64,000 nucleotides of DNA from Bacteroidota bacterium (GTDB taxonomy: Bacteria; Bacteroidota; Bacteroidia; Bacteroidales; JAADJA01): NCBI GenBank assembly GCA_020444515.1, contig JAHLKX010000005.1, forward strand, positions 186,001 to 250,000, read 5' to 3'. The notes below the pieces were generated by a model. It did not search any database, was not told where the DNA came from, and saw nothing but the letters and a program-made list of their open reading frames with translations. Position numbers and translations under genes: made by a program. This document shows, one piece after another, positions 36,886 through 46,848 of the stretch; within the stretch, counting starts at the first letter, position 1, and the number at the start of each line of letters is the position of its first letter.

Positions 36886-38112
36886 ATGAAAAATAAAGAT
36901 ATTTTAGCTGTCTCCAATAGTGTGCAATGGATAGGTGTGTTGGATTATGACATCGTTACGTTTGATGTGGTCATGGAAACAAAGTATGGCACCACCTACA
37001 ATTCTTTTTTCATCGATGCCGAAAAAAAGACCATTGTTGAAACTTGTAAAGAAAAATTCTGGGATCAATACCTCGCCAAGATCAAAGCAGTTGTCGACCC
37101 GGAAGAAATTGAATACATCGTTATCAATCATACCGAACCCGACCATTCCGGAAATATTCGAAACTTATTGAACATTGCCCCCAATGCGCGGGTGGTAGGA
37201 AGTGGAAATGCGATTCGCTATCTCAAAGATATGATCGGTCCTGATTTCCCACATTTGATTGTGAAGCATGGTCAAAGCCTCAGCCTGGGAGACAAAAACC
37301 TTCAGTTTATTGGTGCGCCAAATCTTCACTGGCCTGATTCCATGTACACGTATCTTAAAGAAGAAAAAGTTCTTTTCACCTGCGATTCCTTTGGTTGTCA
37401 TTTTTGTCACGAAGACATGTTTGACGATAAAGTTGGAGACTTTGAAAATGCATTTAAATATTACTATGATGTCATACTGAAGCCCTTCAGCAAATTCATG
37501 CTAAAAGCCATTGATAAGATCCGCCCTCTTGATATTCAAGTCATTTGCCCCGGACATGGTCCTATTTTAAGAAGTAAATGGCAGCACTATGTTGATGTTT
37601 CGGAACAGTATGCCCGTGAATCTGTAGAATACCCTGAAAATCACCGGGTTTATATTCCTTATGTTTCAGCTTATCACAAAACCGGGATCATCGCCGAAAA
37701 AATAGCCGAAGGTATCCAACAATCCGGAGATGTTGAAGTGGTTATTCAGGACATAGAAACCATTTCAATGGGTGATCTGGATGAACAAATTACCCGCAGC
37801 TCGGCTATTATTGTAGGATCTCCTACCATCAATCAGAATATTTTACTTCCCATTTATAAACTATTTGCACTCATCAATCCGTTAAGGGATAAAGGTAAAC
37901 TGGCCGGTGCATTTGGATCATATGGTTGGAGCGGTGAAAACAAACAAATGATCGAATCCAATCTCAGAAATCTGAAACTGAATGTTTATGACGAAGGCGT
38001 CTTTGTGAAATTCACGCCTGATGAGGAGGAGGAAAAACAATGTATCGACTGGGGTCGGTCATTCGGAGAGGCGCTTCTGAAACAAAAAGCCAATAGTACA
38101 CCAGCCAGTTAG
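36886..38112 (+). CDS. Flavodiiron protein (FprA/A-type flavoprotein)
   Basis: 408 aa cytosolic enzyme that reduces O2 or NO to harmless products. The N-terminal beta-lactamase-like domain has all di-iron ligands: HTEPDH (H-x-E-x-D-H), NLHWPDSM, TCDSFGCH and CPGHGP. The C-terminal flavodoxin domain (from about 255, YVSAYHKTGIIAEKIAEGIQQ) holds SPTINQNILLPIYK and FGSYGWSGE. No rubredoxin module is fused. Follows topoisomerase IV A by 29 bases and may be co-transcribed with it. Suggests exposure to low oxygen or NO. Confidence 0.96.
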   Translation: MKNKDILAVSNSVQWIGVLDYDIVTFDVVMETKYGTTYNSFFIDAEKKTIVETCKEKFWDQYLAKIKAVVDPEEIEYIVINHTEPDHSGNIRNLLNIAPNARVVGSGNAIRYLKDMIGPDFPHLIVKHGQSLSLGDKNLQFIGAPNLHWPDSMYTYLKEEKVLFTCDSFGCHFCHEDMFDDKVGDFENAFKYYYDVILKPFSKFMLKAIDKIRPLDIQVICPGHGPILRSKWQHYVDVSEQYARESVEYPENHRVYIPYVSAYHKTGIIAEKIAEGIQQSGDVEVVIQDIETISMGDLDEQITRSSAIIVGSPTINQNILLPIYKLFALINPLRDKGKLAGAFGSYGWSGENKQMIESNLRNLKLNVYDEGVFVKFTPDEEEEKQCIDWGRSFGEALLKQKANSTPAS

Positions 38113-38153
38113 TAATGATGGGCTGCTGGGTGGCCATGACTTTGTTGCAAACT

Positions 38154-38984
38154 ATGCGAAAATTTTTTAATTCAATTCTTTTTATTTCGGTATTGGTATT
38201 ACTAGCGGCATGCTTTCCCGAGTATAAACTGGCCCGATCATTTATCAAAGCAGAAAAGGATATTTCCATTTTGGTTTTACCCACAAATTATGTTTTTAAG
38301 GAAAACCTGAAAAGGAGTGAGGCTGGCGATACCTCTGGAATGACAGGTGCCCAGGTTGACTCACTGTTGATGGCCAAATCGATCTTATTAAAAGATATTT
38401 CCGATTCGATATTTCTCGAAACCTTTATCAACAGCATGATGATAGAGTTTGAAAAGCTCGGTTTTAAAGTTTATAATCAATCCTATGCAGATAGTATTTT
38501 ATTTATTAAGTCACCGGCATATATACTCAATATCGGACAAATCCTCATTGAGGAACATTATAACAAATACAAGGATCAGGAAGAGATAGGTGATTATGAA
38601 TATTTTAAAACCATCGATCAGAATGCACTCACCTTCAATTTTTGGTTTGAATTGGGAGAACTGAATGATGAGCAGCAGGATCCAAAACTGTTTTTTGCCA
38701 GTGAAACAATCAATGATCTGGTGACCGGATATTTTCTGGAAAACCCATTCACAGGCAATGTAAAATATAAATACAACGTCAGCGAAATTGATTTGGACCT
38801 CGTTTATAAATATTGCGCTATCCTGGGAGAGCGTTATGCCGGATATACATACGATTATCTTATGAATAAATATATTCAGGAGAACTGGGATTTATATCGG
38901 GAACCCTATTTCTACATGCATTATAAAAGATACAATAAATCCCTGGATTCGACTGAAGAAGAACGTTTTATTGAAATGGAGTGA
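38154..38984 (+). CDS. Hypothetical lipoprotein
   Basis: The track start at 38115 adds 13 residues (MMGCWVAMTLLQT) before a clean lipoprotein signal MRKFFNSILFISVLVLLAAC, so the ATG at 38154 is preferred. The mature protein of about 258 aa is helix-rich and acidic with no recognised domain. It ends 7 bases before the stop of the convergent queG gene. A role in the envelope is likely by location, nothing more can be said. Confidence 0.7.
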   Translation: MRKFFNSILFISVLVLLAACFPEYKLARSFIKAEKDISILVLPTNYVFKENLKRSEAGDTSGMTGAQVDSLLMAKSILLKDISDSIFLETFINSMMIEFEKLGFKVYNQSYADSILFIKSPAYILNIGQILIEEHYNKYKDQEEIGDYEYFKTIDQNALTFNFWFELGELNDEQQDPKLFFASETINDLVTGYFLENPFTGNVKYKYNVSEIDLDLVYKYCAILGERYAGYTYDYLMNKYIQENWDLYREPYFYMHYKRYNKSLDSTEEERFIEME

Positions 38985-38991
38985 GCGGATT

Positions 38992-39948
38992 TTATGCCGG
39001 ATCAGTTTGTTGGGTTGTTGATCCTTTACAAAAAGCAATATTTCTTTTCAATCCCTTATATTTTGTTCTCTTGACAGCTGATCCTTTGAATACTGTTTTG
39101 AATTCATTTTCCGACAATTGTTCCCAATCGTTTTTGCGCATTGCCCATAACCTTTCATTTGGCTTAAGAGTCGGTTCATTATGGGCTTCCGATAACCGGT
39201 TCCAGGGGCATACGTCCTGGCAGATATCACAACCAAAGATCCAGTCCTGAAACTTTTCCTTATCTACTTCCGGGATGTGATCGCCCCGGTATTCTATGGT
39301 TTGGTATGAAATGCATTTGCGGGAGTCGAGTCCGAGCAGATCCAGGGCATGGGTAGGACATGCATCGATGCAGCGGGTACATCCACCGCAGTGATTTGGA
39401 ACTGATTCTTCATCATATACCAACTCAAGGTCGGTAATGATCTCACCAATGAAGAAGTATGATCCCTGTTCTTTGTTGATGAGACAGGTGTTTTTTCCAA
39501 TCCAGCCCAGGCCGGCTTTGGATGCCCAGCTTCTTTCCAGCACCGGGGCCGAATCTACAAAAGGTCGGGCGTGTAGCTCACCAGCTTTGGATTTGATTTT
39601 TTTGATCAGGGTTTTCAATTTATCTTTGATGACATAGTGGTAATCAATTCCATAAGCGTATTTTGAGATTTTATAATTATCCTTTGCAGGAATTTCCTTT
39701 TCAGGGTAATAATTAAATAAAACGACAATGACTGACCGGGCTCCTTCGAGCAATTTTCGGGGATCCGTTCTTTTGTCGAAATGATTTTCCATCCATGCCA
39801 TCTCTCCATGCCAGCTCTTTTGCAACCACTTTTTAAGCCTTTGGGATTCTTCTGGCATAGCCTCTGCTTTCGCAATACCACATTTAGTAAAGCCCAGATT
39901 TATCGCTTCTGATTTAATATAGTCGGTGAGTTGCTTATTCATTGGCAA
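38992..39948 (-). CDS. queG: Epoxyqueuosine reductase
   Basis: Cobalamin and two [4Fe-4S] dependent enzyme reducing epoxyqueuosine to queuosine in tRNA. 318 aa. The two ferredoxin motifs CGGCTRCIDACPTHAL and CDICQDVCPWN are present, and the N-terminal domain has the usual SRVVVVLFNYYP-like strand (ARSVIVVLFNYYP) and the PFVDSAPVLERSWASKAGLGWIGKNT segment (cobalamin pocket; quoted here in parts: PFVDSAPVLERSWA, GLGWIGKNT). Overlaps the upstream TMTC-like gene by 10 bases, so it is translationally coupled. Confidence 0.96.
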   Translation of the reverse strand: MPMNKQLTDYIKSEAINLGFTKCGIAKAEAMPEESQRLKKWLQKSWHGEMAWMENHFDKRTDPRKLLEGARSVIVVLFNYYPEKEIPAKDNYKISKYAYGIDYHYVIKDKLKTLIKKIKSKAGELHARPFVDSAPVLERSWASKAGLGWIGKNTCLINKEQGSYFFIGEIITDLELVYDEESVPNHCGGCTRCIDACPTHALDLLGLDSRKCISYQTIEYRGDHIPEVDKEKFQDWIFGCDICQDVCPWNRLSEAHNEPTLKPNERLWAMRKNDWEQLSENEFKTVFKGSAVKRTKYKGLKRNIAFCKGSTTQQTDPA

Positions 39949-41621
39949 AGGGTGTTTAAAAGGTCAACCACTTCTGTCCGATTTTGTTTTTTCAATCCCA
40001 ATTCCAGGGACTTTTTAAAATCTTTACAGGCTTTATCTGCCCGATCCATTTGCAAAAATACTTTTCCCCGGTTATAATAGACTTCAGGATTTTGGGGCTC
40101 AAGCTGCTCTGCTTTATCCAGATGGTCCAATGCAATTTCAGGTTGGTTGATGTGACGATATGCAAAACCAAGTCCGAGTTGTGCATAAAACCCTTCCGGG
40201 TTGATTGTCAATGATTTATTGAAATCAATGATTGCAGTTGAGTAATTCCCATTTATAAGGTATACAAATCCTCTCCGATCATAGGTTTTATAATAATTTG
40301 GATTCATTGCTATGGAAGCAGAATAATCAGCCAAAGCTTCTTCATAATCTCGATTTTCTCGCAGCGCATTTCCACGTTGAAGCAATGCAAGGAACGATTC
40401 ACCCCGGACTTGTATTACATGATCCCACAGTGTAAAGCTGTTTTTCCAGACTTTGGTGTGATGATAAGTTGTAACACCCAGAAATCCAATCCAGCCAATA
40501 AGGATAATGGTTGCCCCGATTTTAATTTCCATTTTGTCAATTTGAACCGTAAGATATGTGAATAATTGTGCAATTATGATAAATAATCCAATGGAAGAAA
40601 TGTAACTGTATCGTTCTGATGCAATGACAGGCTCGCCGGGAGGGACCAGAAATAATCCAATTGTCAATAAAAAAAAGAGTGCTCCGAAGGTAATTTCCCG
40701 TTGTTTCATTCTATAAATTGCAAGGGCGATGATCAGGAAAAGTAGGTAATAAAGCAAACATTCTACAATCAGACCAGTCGACAATGTCATGGGAAGGGGA
40801 TTGTATACGGACAAAGATCCCGGCCAGAATGTTTTCTCAAGATAATACATCAATCCTTTTGATGCAAGTAAAAATCTATTAGGAAATGACAGGTTTGAAT
40901 AATTATCAAGTGTGCCGGAAATATAATTTGGAACTAAGACCAGTATGCCAAAACCTAGAGCAAGAAGAAAAAAAGGTAATTTTTCAACAATTACTTTTCG
41001 GGAAAAGGTTTTTCTTCCGGTATAAAAATCGATGAGAACCAGCACAAGGGGAAGGGTGACTGCGGCTGCTTTTGCAAGAAGAGATAATATGAAGAAGATA
41101 GCCGTTAACCAATAATAAGGTAGTTTTTGTCGGTAGCAGTATTGTATATAAAAGTTTATTGACAACAGGAAGAAAAAACTATACAGCACATCCTTTCGCT
41201 CGGTAACCCAGGCCACAGATTCAACATGCAGCGGGTGCAATCCGAACAGCAGCATAACAATGAACGCCATCCAGTCGCTATGGATCAATCTCCGGATAAA
41301 ATAAAAAACCAACACGGTATTTGCCAGATGTAGCATTAGATTGGTAAAATGAAACCAAAACGGATTCAATCCATTAATGGAAAAATCCAGTGCCAATGAC
41401 ATCAATACAAGTGGCTGGTATAACCCCTGAAAAGGTTGAGTAAACCATTGAACAATATTTTGCCAGTTAAGCGAACGGATTAATGGATTTTCAGTAATGT
41501 AAAGATTGTCATCCCAATTGGTAAATCCATTCTGAAGAGCGGGTAGATAGGCCAGGAATGTGACCAGTAAACCAAATAGAACCAGGTATGCCGGTTTAAT
41601 ATTTTTTCCAGTGAAATTCAT
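39939..41621 (-). CDS. TMTC-like membrane glycosyltransferase with TPR repeats
   Basis: 560 aa. N-terminal about 380 residues form a polytopic membrane domain of the GT-C type; FTNWDDNLYITENPLI with the early acidic pair, WFHFTNLMLHLANTVLVFYF and FGLHPLHVESVAWVTERKDV match bacterial relatives of eukaryotic TMTC O-mannosyltransferases. The C-terminal part has about three or four TPRs (ALLQRGNALRENRDYEEALADY, YYKTYDRRGFVYLINGNYS, GFYAQLGLGFAYRHINQPE). Probable donor is a lipid-linked sugar and the site of action the periplasmic face, by analogy only. Lies 22 bases after ruvB in the same direction. Confidence 0.8.
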   Translation of the reverse strand: MNFTGKNIKPAYLVLFGLLVTFLAYLPALQNGFTNWDDNLYITENPLIRSLNWQNIVQWFTQPFQGLYQPLVLMSLALDFSINGLNPFWFHFTNLMLHLANTVLVFYFIRRLIHSDWMAFIVMLLFGLHPLHVESVAWVTERKDVLYSFFFLLSINFYIQYCYRQKLPYYWLTAIFFILSLLAKAAAVTLPLVLVLIDFYTGRKTFSRKVIVEKLPFFLLALGFGILVLVPNYISGTLDNYSNLSFPNRFLLASKGLMYYLEKTFWPGSLSVYNPLPMTLSTGLIVECLLYYLLFLIIALAIYRMKQREITFGALFFLLTIGLFLVPPGEPVIASERYSYISSIGLFIIIAQLFTYLTVQIDKMEIKIGATIILIGWIGFLGVTTYHHTKVWKNSFTLWDHVIQVRGESFLALLQRGNALRENRDYEEALADYSASIAMNPNYYKTYDRRGFVYLINGNYSTAIIDFNKSLTINPEGFYAQLGLGFAYRHINQPEIALDHLDKAEQLEPQNPEVYYNRGKVFLQMDRADKACKDFKKSLELGLKKQNRTEVVDLLNTLCQ

Positions 41622-41643
41622 CCAAAACGGTTATCCGACATTG

Positions 41644-42666
41644 TTAAAATAAGTTGCCCTGGTCCCTGGATTTGAATTTGCCGAGGTGTTTATAGGCGGT
41701 TTCAGTTGCCTCCCTGCCACGTGGTGTTCGCATCAGGTATCCCTCTTGAATCAGAAAGGGTTCATAAACTTCCTCAATGGTGCCTGCATCTTCACCCACA
41801 GCAGTGGCAATGGTGGTAAGACCAACAGGCCCTCCCTTGAATTTTTCGATGATGGTCTCAAGGATTTTCAGGTCCATTTCATCCAGGCCGTTTTTGTCTA
41901 CGTTGAGTGCTGTAAGACCATGTAATGAAATGGCCATATTGATGGTGCCGTCGCCTCTGATTTGTGCAAAATCGCGCACCCGTCTAAGCAAAAGATTGGC
42001 TATCCGGGGTGTACCCCGGCTGCGTCGAGCGATTTCGGAGGCAGCTTCTTCATCAATGTTGACCCTTAAAATACCGGCCGACCGTTTTACAATGTGTTCA
42101 AGGGTTGGTCCGTCATAATATGAAAGACGTGAATTGATGCCAAATCGTGAACGTAAAGGAGCTGTAAGCAATCCACTGCGTGTTGTGGCTCCAATAAGGG
42201 TAAATGGATTTAGTGTAATCTGCACACTGCGGGCGTTTGGTCCTGTTTCGATCATGATGTCGATCTTATAATCCTCCATGGCCGAATAAAGGTATTCTTC
42301 CACAACCGGGCTCAGCCTGTGAATCTCATCAATGAAGAGGACATCATTCTCCTCCAGGTTCGTGAGCAATCCGGCCAGGTCGCCGGGTTTGTCCAGCACC
42401 GGTCCGGATGAAACCCTGATATTAACACCCAGTTCATTGGCGATGATATAGGACAGGGTTGTTTTTCCAAGTCCCGGAGGCCCGTGCAATAAAACATGAT
42501 CCAGGGATTCGCCTCGCATTTTTGCCGCTTCTACAAAAACCCTTAGATTGGAAACCACTTTATGTTGTCCGGCAAAGTCATCAAATCCGGCGGGCCGAAG
42601 TACTTTTTCGATTTCCAGTTCTGTTTTACTAAGATGTTTACCAGTTGCATCCAGATTCTCGTTCAT
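41644..42666 (-). CDS. ruvB: Holliday junction branch migration ATPase
   Basis: 340 aa hexameric motor of the RuvABC resolvasome. Walker [15 protein letters not shown], Walker [11 protein letters not shown], sensor [21 protein letters not shown] and the C-terminal winged helix ending [19 protein letters not shown] are all visible. First gene of a minus-strand run ruvB - TMTC-like - queG. A -7 box is 25-32 bases upstream, and a divergent promoter for the usp gene sits close by. Confidence 0.98.
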   Translation of the reverse strand: MNENLDATGKHLSKTELEIEKVLRPAGFDDFAGQHKVVSNLRVFVEAAKMRGESLDHVLLHGPPGLGKTTLSYIIANELGVNIRVSSGPVLDKPGDLAGLLTNLEENDVLFIDEIHRLSPVVEEYLYSAMEDYKIDIMIETGPNARSVQITLNPFTLIGATTRSGLLTAPLRSRFGINSRLSYYDGPTLEHIVKRSAGILRVNIDEEAASEIARRSRGTPRIANLLLRRVRDFAQIRGDGTINMAISLHGLTALNVDKNGLDEMDLKILETIIEKFKGGPVGLTTIATAVGEDAGTIEEVYEPFLIQEGYLMRTPRGREATETAYKHLGKFKSRDQGNLF

Positions 42667-42690
42667 GCATTTATCGCTTTAATGGCATGG

Positions 42691-42698
42691 CAAATTTA
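42691..42698 (-). promoter_or_regulatory. -7 box for ruvB
   Basis: TAAATTTG on the minus strand, perfect TAnnTTTG, 25 bases upstream of the ruvB ATG. On the plus strand TATCTTAG (42715-42722) may serve the divergent usp gene but is a poorer match. Confidence 0.5.
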
Positions 42699-42746
42699 GC
42701 AAATAAAAAATTCGTATCTTAGCTGTTGTAAATTAAAGTCAAAACC

Positions 42747-43595
42747 ATGAAGCAAATACTTGTTGCCATCGACTTTTCCAGGTGCTCTATCCATGCCCTG
42801 GAATATGCAATTTTACTTGCCAATCGTATCAAAGCAAACATCACCATGGTATGGGTTGATAATACGCAGATTGATGAATCAGTATATTTGCAGTCCATTG
42901 AGAGTAGTCGTAAAGAGATCGTTTCCAACTTCGAGGAACTTATTTCCAAATATGGTTCAGGTCTGGAAAAAGGTGAGATAACTTACAAGATCAGAAAAGG
43001 GAAAGTGCACATTGAAGTTGCCAACCAGGCCAAATACAGTGATGCGATGCTTGTCATTGCTGGTACCCATGGCGTTACTGGTTTTGAAGAGTTTTGGATT
43101 GGTAGTAATGCATACCGGATTGTTACCTATGCACCTTGTCCGGTCGTTACTATACGAACAGGATATGAGTTTAATAAAGAAATTAATAAGATTGTTGTTC
43201 CCATTGACAGCACCATGGAAACTCGGCAGAAATTGCCATTTTCAGCCAAAATAGCCCTGTATTTTGATGCTGAGATTCACATCGTATCCTTGTATTCAAC
43301 AAGTATTAAAGCAGTCAGATATAAAGTAGATAACTATTCAAAACAAGTTAAAAAATACCTGGAGGAAGAAAACGTTAAATACACGATGGCAACATTGGAT
43401 GCGGAAAATATTACCAATTCAACCATCAATTATGCGACGGAAAACGATGCAGATATGATTGCCATCATGACGGAACAGGAAACCACAACAGCCAATCTTT
43501 TCCTGGGTGCTTATGCCCAGCAAATGGTGAACCATTCACCTGTTCCGGTGTTGAGCATTCATGCGAAGGAATATATCAGGATTGCGTCAAGATAA
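42747..43595 (+). CDS. Universal stress protein with two Usp domains
   Basis: 282 aa, two tandem UspA domains (about 1-140 and 147-275). The first opens MKQILVAIDFSRCSIHALEY and ends GVTGFEEFWIGSNAYRIVTY; the second opens NKIVVPIDSTMETRQKLPFS and ends PVPVLSIH. The ATP-binding G-2x-G-9x-G pattern is only partly kept in domain one (GTHGVTGFEEFWIGSNA). Stress-related, cytosolic. It is 3 bases from the SPOR gene, starting a plus-strand run that leads to ppk1 and ppx. Confidence 0.93.
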   Translation: MKQILVAIDFSRCSIHALEYAILLANRIKANITMVWVDNTQIDESVYLQSIESSRKEIVSNFEELISKYGSGLEKGEITYKIRKGKVHIEVANQAKYSDAMLVIAGTHGVTGFEEFWIGSNAYRIVTYAPCPVVTIRTGYEFNKEINKIVVPIDSTMETRQKLPFSAKIALYFDAEIHIVSLYSTSIKAVRYKVDNYSKQVKKYLEEENVKYTMATLDAENITNSTINYATENDADMIAIMTEQETTTANLFLGAYAQQMVNHSPVPVLSIHAKEYIRIASR

Positions 43596-43598
43596 ATT

Positions 43599-44006
43599 AT
43601 GAAAAGATTATTTTTAGTTGTGCTGGTATTAGTGAGCCTGATCGGCTCTGCTCAGCAAATACAAACCGGAAATGTAAGGGTTATACAGGATGAAAGGGTC
43701 GATACGCTGATGAAGGCCTTTATCGACTATAACGAAACACATCATCGCATTGACGGCTGGCGGGTCGAAATCTTTTTTGAGGCGGGGAATTATTCTAAAA
43801 AACTAGCCATGGAAGCCAAAGCTGAGTTTGTGGAAAAATATCCTGAAGTGCCCTGTTATGTGCTCTTTCAGCAGCCCTATTACAAAGTTAGGATTGGCGA
43901 TTTGCGAACCAAGATGGAAGCGGAAAAATTATTAAAAGATATTGAACGTGACTATCCCAATGCATTTGTAGTGACCGATGATATCAATTACCCAGATCTG
44001 AATTAA
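43599..44006 (+). CDS. Exported SPOR-domain protein
   Basis: 135 aa. Signal peptide MKRLFLVVLVLVSLIGSAQ. The rest is a SPOR-like domain (residues about 60-130): GWRVEIFFEAGNYSKKLAMEAK, PYYKVRIGDLRTKMEAEKLL. SPOR domains bind glycan strands stripped of stem peptides, often at the division site. The length leaves little besides the domain, so it is a minimal SPOR protein; partner unknown. Follows the usp gene by 3 bases. Confidence 0.85.
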   Translation: MKRLFLVVLVLVSLIGSAQQIQTGNVRVIQDERVDTLMKAFIDYNETHHRIDGWRVEIFFEAGNYSKKLAMEAKAEFVEKYPEVPCYVLFQQPYYKVRIGDLRTKMEAEKLLKDIERDYPNAFVVTDDINYPDLN

Positions 44007-44138
44007 TCCGGGTTCAGAAATTCAGATTTATTTGTTTGAAGATAGGAAGTTAAACGGAAGGTTAATTAGCCGTTATGTTTTTGTTAAGTCCTGTTTAAAA
44101 AGGGATAATAATTATTTTTGAATAAAAAAAAAGACCAT

Positions 44139-44657
44139 ATGAAGTTACTATATATTGTCAGACATGCCAAATCTTCCTGGGACCATCCAGGATTGGAGGA
44201 CTATCAGCGTCCACTCCTTGAAAAAGGGGAAAAACGAACCAAATATGTAGTTGATTATTTGCTGCAGAATCATACGCATGTCGATCTTATTTTATCGAGT
44301 CATGCGACCCGTGCACTTGAAACAGCAAAAATTATTGCCAGTGCGATTGCCTATCCCGAGAATCGGATCATGATTTCTAAAAATATCTATCATGGAGATT
44401 CGGAAAGTCTTTTTAATCATTTTTATGACCTTTCTGATGAGGTGACCTCACTAATGATGGTAGGTCACAATCCAGCATTTACCTATGCCGCAAATTATTT
44501 TCTGGACAAACCCATTGATAATTTACCTACATCAGGTGTCGTTTGTATTGAATTCCAGACCACACAATGGCAGCATTTTCTGGAAGCACCTCGTAAGACG
44601 AAATTTGTTGTTTCACCCCGCAGCTTGAAAGACCATATTTCCAGAAAAAGAAAATAG
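44139..44657 (+). CDS. SixA-like histidine phosphatase
   Basis: 172 aa from the ATG at 44139; the track's TTG start at 44118 adds only seven lysine-rich residues and is less likely. N-terminal LLYIVRHAKSSWDHPGLEDY has the RHG-type catalytic His motif of the histidine phosphatase superfamily in its SixA form, followed by RPLLEKGEKRTKY, SSHATRALETAKIIA, and MMVGHNPAF with the second His. In E. coli SixA acts on phosphohistidine in phosphorelay or PTS proteins; whether that holds here is unknown. Position before ppk1 suggests a phosphate-metabolism context. Confidence 0.88.
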   Translation: MKLLYIVRHAKSSWDHPGLEDYQRPLLEKGEKRTKYVVDYLLQNHTHVDLILSSHATRALETAKIIASAIAYPENRIMISKNIYHGDSESLFNHFYDLSDEVTSLMMVGHNPAFTYAANYFLDKPIDNLPTSGVVCIEFQTTQWQHFLEAPRKTKFVVSPRSLKDHISRKRK

Positions 44658-44680
44658 AACAATTTCAAATATTAATCTAT

Positions 44681-46768
44681 ATGACCTCCCAATCGCCTCG
44701 CATCAATCTTTCACAATATATCATCAATCGTGAAATAAGTTGGCTTCATTTCAATGAACGGGTTTTGCAGGAGGCCATTGATCCGGCAACACCATTGATA
44801 GAACGGATCAAATTTCTGGGTATTTTTTCTAATAACAGGGATGAATTCTTCAGGGTTCGGGTTGCAAGCCTCAACCGGATGTTAAAAATTTCTGACAGGA
44901 TTTACAGTAAGGAAGATAATCCCCGCGATGTTTTGAATCAGATCAAAGAAATTGTAGCCCAACAGGAACGCATATTCACCAAAACCTATCACAATATCGT
45001 GAAAGAACTGGCTCAACATGATATCCATATCATTAGGGAAAATCAGTTGGACCAGGAACAGATCGACTTTATTACCCATTTTTATCAGGACGAACTGCGA
45101 CAATACCTCTTTCCGATCATGCTCGATAATTTTCAAAATCTGACTTCCATTAAAGATGGTAGTATTTATTTGGCAATTGAACTGAAGGCCTCTGACGGAT
45201 CTATTGAAGAAACCTTTGCTTTTATCAAGGTTCCCAAAAAATCACTTTCGCGATTCGTTATTTTACCCAACCAGGGGAAAAAGCACTTCATTATGCTTCT
45301 GGATGATGTCATCCGGTTTTGTTTGCGATTTATTTTTACCAAATTTGGTTTTGATCAGTTCAACGCCTATACCATTAAAATTACACGTGATGCAGAACTG
45401 GATATAGATGATGATGTTTCAAAAAGTTTCCTGGAGAAGATGAGTGATAGCCTTAAGCAGCGAAAAAGAGGAATTCCGGTAAGGTTTGTGTATGATGCGG
45501 ATATTCCCAAAAAATTGCTTAAGAAGATCACAAAAAAGCTAAAAATTTCTGATGAGGACAATATGAGAAGCGGTGGGCGATATCATAATTTCAAAGATTT
45601 CATGTCGTTCCCCGTGATTGGATCCCCTGATCTTTTTTATCCCCCCTTTCCACGACTCAATCATAAAGACATCCATCGGTATCAAAGCATCATTGCCTTG
45701 TTGAAGGAGAAGGACCTGATGTTGCATTTTCCATACCAGTCATTTCATTATATCATCGACTTTTTGCGAGAGTCATCCATTGATCCCCAGGTGCAGGAAA
45801 TCAAAATGACCTTTTACCGGGCGGCAAAATATTCCAATGTTGTCAATGCCCTGGTGAACGCAGCCCGCAATGGGAAAAAGGTGACGGTATTTTTGGAAAT
45901 ACAGGCGCGTTTCGATGAAGAGGCCAATATCACACTGGCTGGGAAACTGCACGACGAAGGTGTCAAAATTGTGCCTACGATTCCCGGATACAAAGTTCAT
46001 TGTAAATTGATTTCGGTTAAGCGTCGCGAAAACGATAAGGATGTATTTTATGCTAATATCAGTACCGGCAACTTCAATGAGTCTACGGCCAATGTTTACT
46101 CCGATGATAGCTTGCTCACAGCCAATCAGGAAATAACTACAGAAGTGGACAAAGTTTTTCAGTTGTTTGAAGCACGATTTCTGCCCCCAACTTTTAAACA
46201 CTTAGTTGTATCTCCCTTTCAAACCCGAAACTTTTTTACCCGGATGCTCGACAATGAGATTCAGAATGCGAAAGCGGGTAAAGATGCCTGGGCCATTATT
46301 AAGATCAACAGTTTGGTCGATAAAAAAATGGTTAAAAAATTATACCAGGCCAGTCAGGCAGGTGTCAATCTTAAAATGATCATTCGGGGTATTTGCGTGT
46401 TGATCCCAGGCATCAAAGGCATAAGCGACAATATTGAAGTGATTAGCATTGTAGATCGTTACCTTGAACATTCAAGGGTATTCATATTTTGCAATGACAA
46501 TGACAACCTTTATTATACAGGATCAGCAGATTGGATGCCGCGCAACCTGGATCATCGAATAGAAGTCCTGACGCCGATTTATGACAAGGAAATCCAAAAG
46601 GAATTGTGGGATATTGTTCAAATTCAATTGAGTGATAACACCAAGGCCCGTAGTATGGGTCAAGATTTTATTAACCACTATCGAAAAACCGATTCTTCAA
46701 AACCTGTGAGAGCGCAGTTTGAAATATATAATTATTTAAAATCCCTTCTGGAAGAATCCGGTGGATAA
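44681..46768 (+). CDS. ppk1: Polyphosphate kinase 1
   Basis: Makes long-chain polyphosphate from ATP reversibly, membrane-associated. 695 aa is the normal size. N-terminal YIINREISWLHFNERVLQEA, head domain NNRDEFFRVRVASL, and catalytic domain GYKVHCKLISVKRR with the autophosphorylated His, plus DRYLEHSRVFIF with the second conserved His; YTGSADWMPRNLDHRIEVL is the C-terminal signature. It is 23 bases after the SixA-like gene and 80 bases before ppx. Confidence 0.98.
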   Translation: MTSQSPRINLSQYIINREISWLHFNERVLQEAIDPATPLIERIKFLGIFSNNRDEFFRVRVASLNRMLKISDRIYSKEDNPRDVLNQIKEIVAQQERIFTKTYHNIVKELAQHDIHIIRENQLDQEQIDFITHFYQDELRQYLFPIMLDNFQNLTSIKDGSIYLAIELKASDGSIEETFAFIKVPKKSLSRFVILPNQGKKHFIMLLDDVIRFCLRFIFTKFGFDQFNAYTIKITRDAELDIDDDVSKSFLEKMSDSLKQRKRGIPVRFVYDADIPKKLLKKITKKLKISDEDNMRSGGRYHNFKDFMSFPVIGSPDLFYPPFPRLNHKDIHRYQSIIALLKEKDLMLHFPYQSFHYIIDFLRESSIDPQVQEIKMTFYRAAKYSNVVNALVNAARNGKKVTVFLEIQARFDEEANITLAGKLHDEGVKIVPTIPGYKVHCKLISVKRRENDKDVFYANISTGNFNESTANVYSDDSLLTANQEITTEVDKVFQLFEARFLPPTFKHLVVSPFQTRNFFTRMLDNEIQNAKAGKDAWAIIKINSLVDKKMVKKLYQASQAGVNLKMIIRGICVLIPGIKGISDNIEVISIVDRYLEHSRVFIFCNDNDNLYYTGSADWMPRNLDHRIEVLTPIYDKEIQKELWDIVQIQLSDNTKARSMGQDFINHYRKTDSSKPVRAQFEIYNYLKSLLEESGG

Positions 46769-46848
46769 CATCCTGCTGAGCGTATCTTTAAGAGAAATAT
46801 TTTTTATTATTTTGGTCATCTGTTAAATATTATAATCCCACTGGACTC

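Noticed and set aside
38115-38153. Longer start of the lipoprotein at 38154
   Set aside because: The extra 13 residues would come before a standard lipoprotein signal and spoil it.
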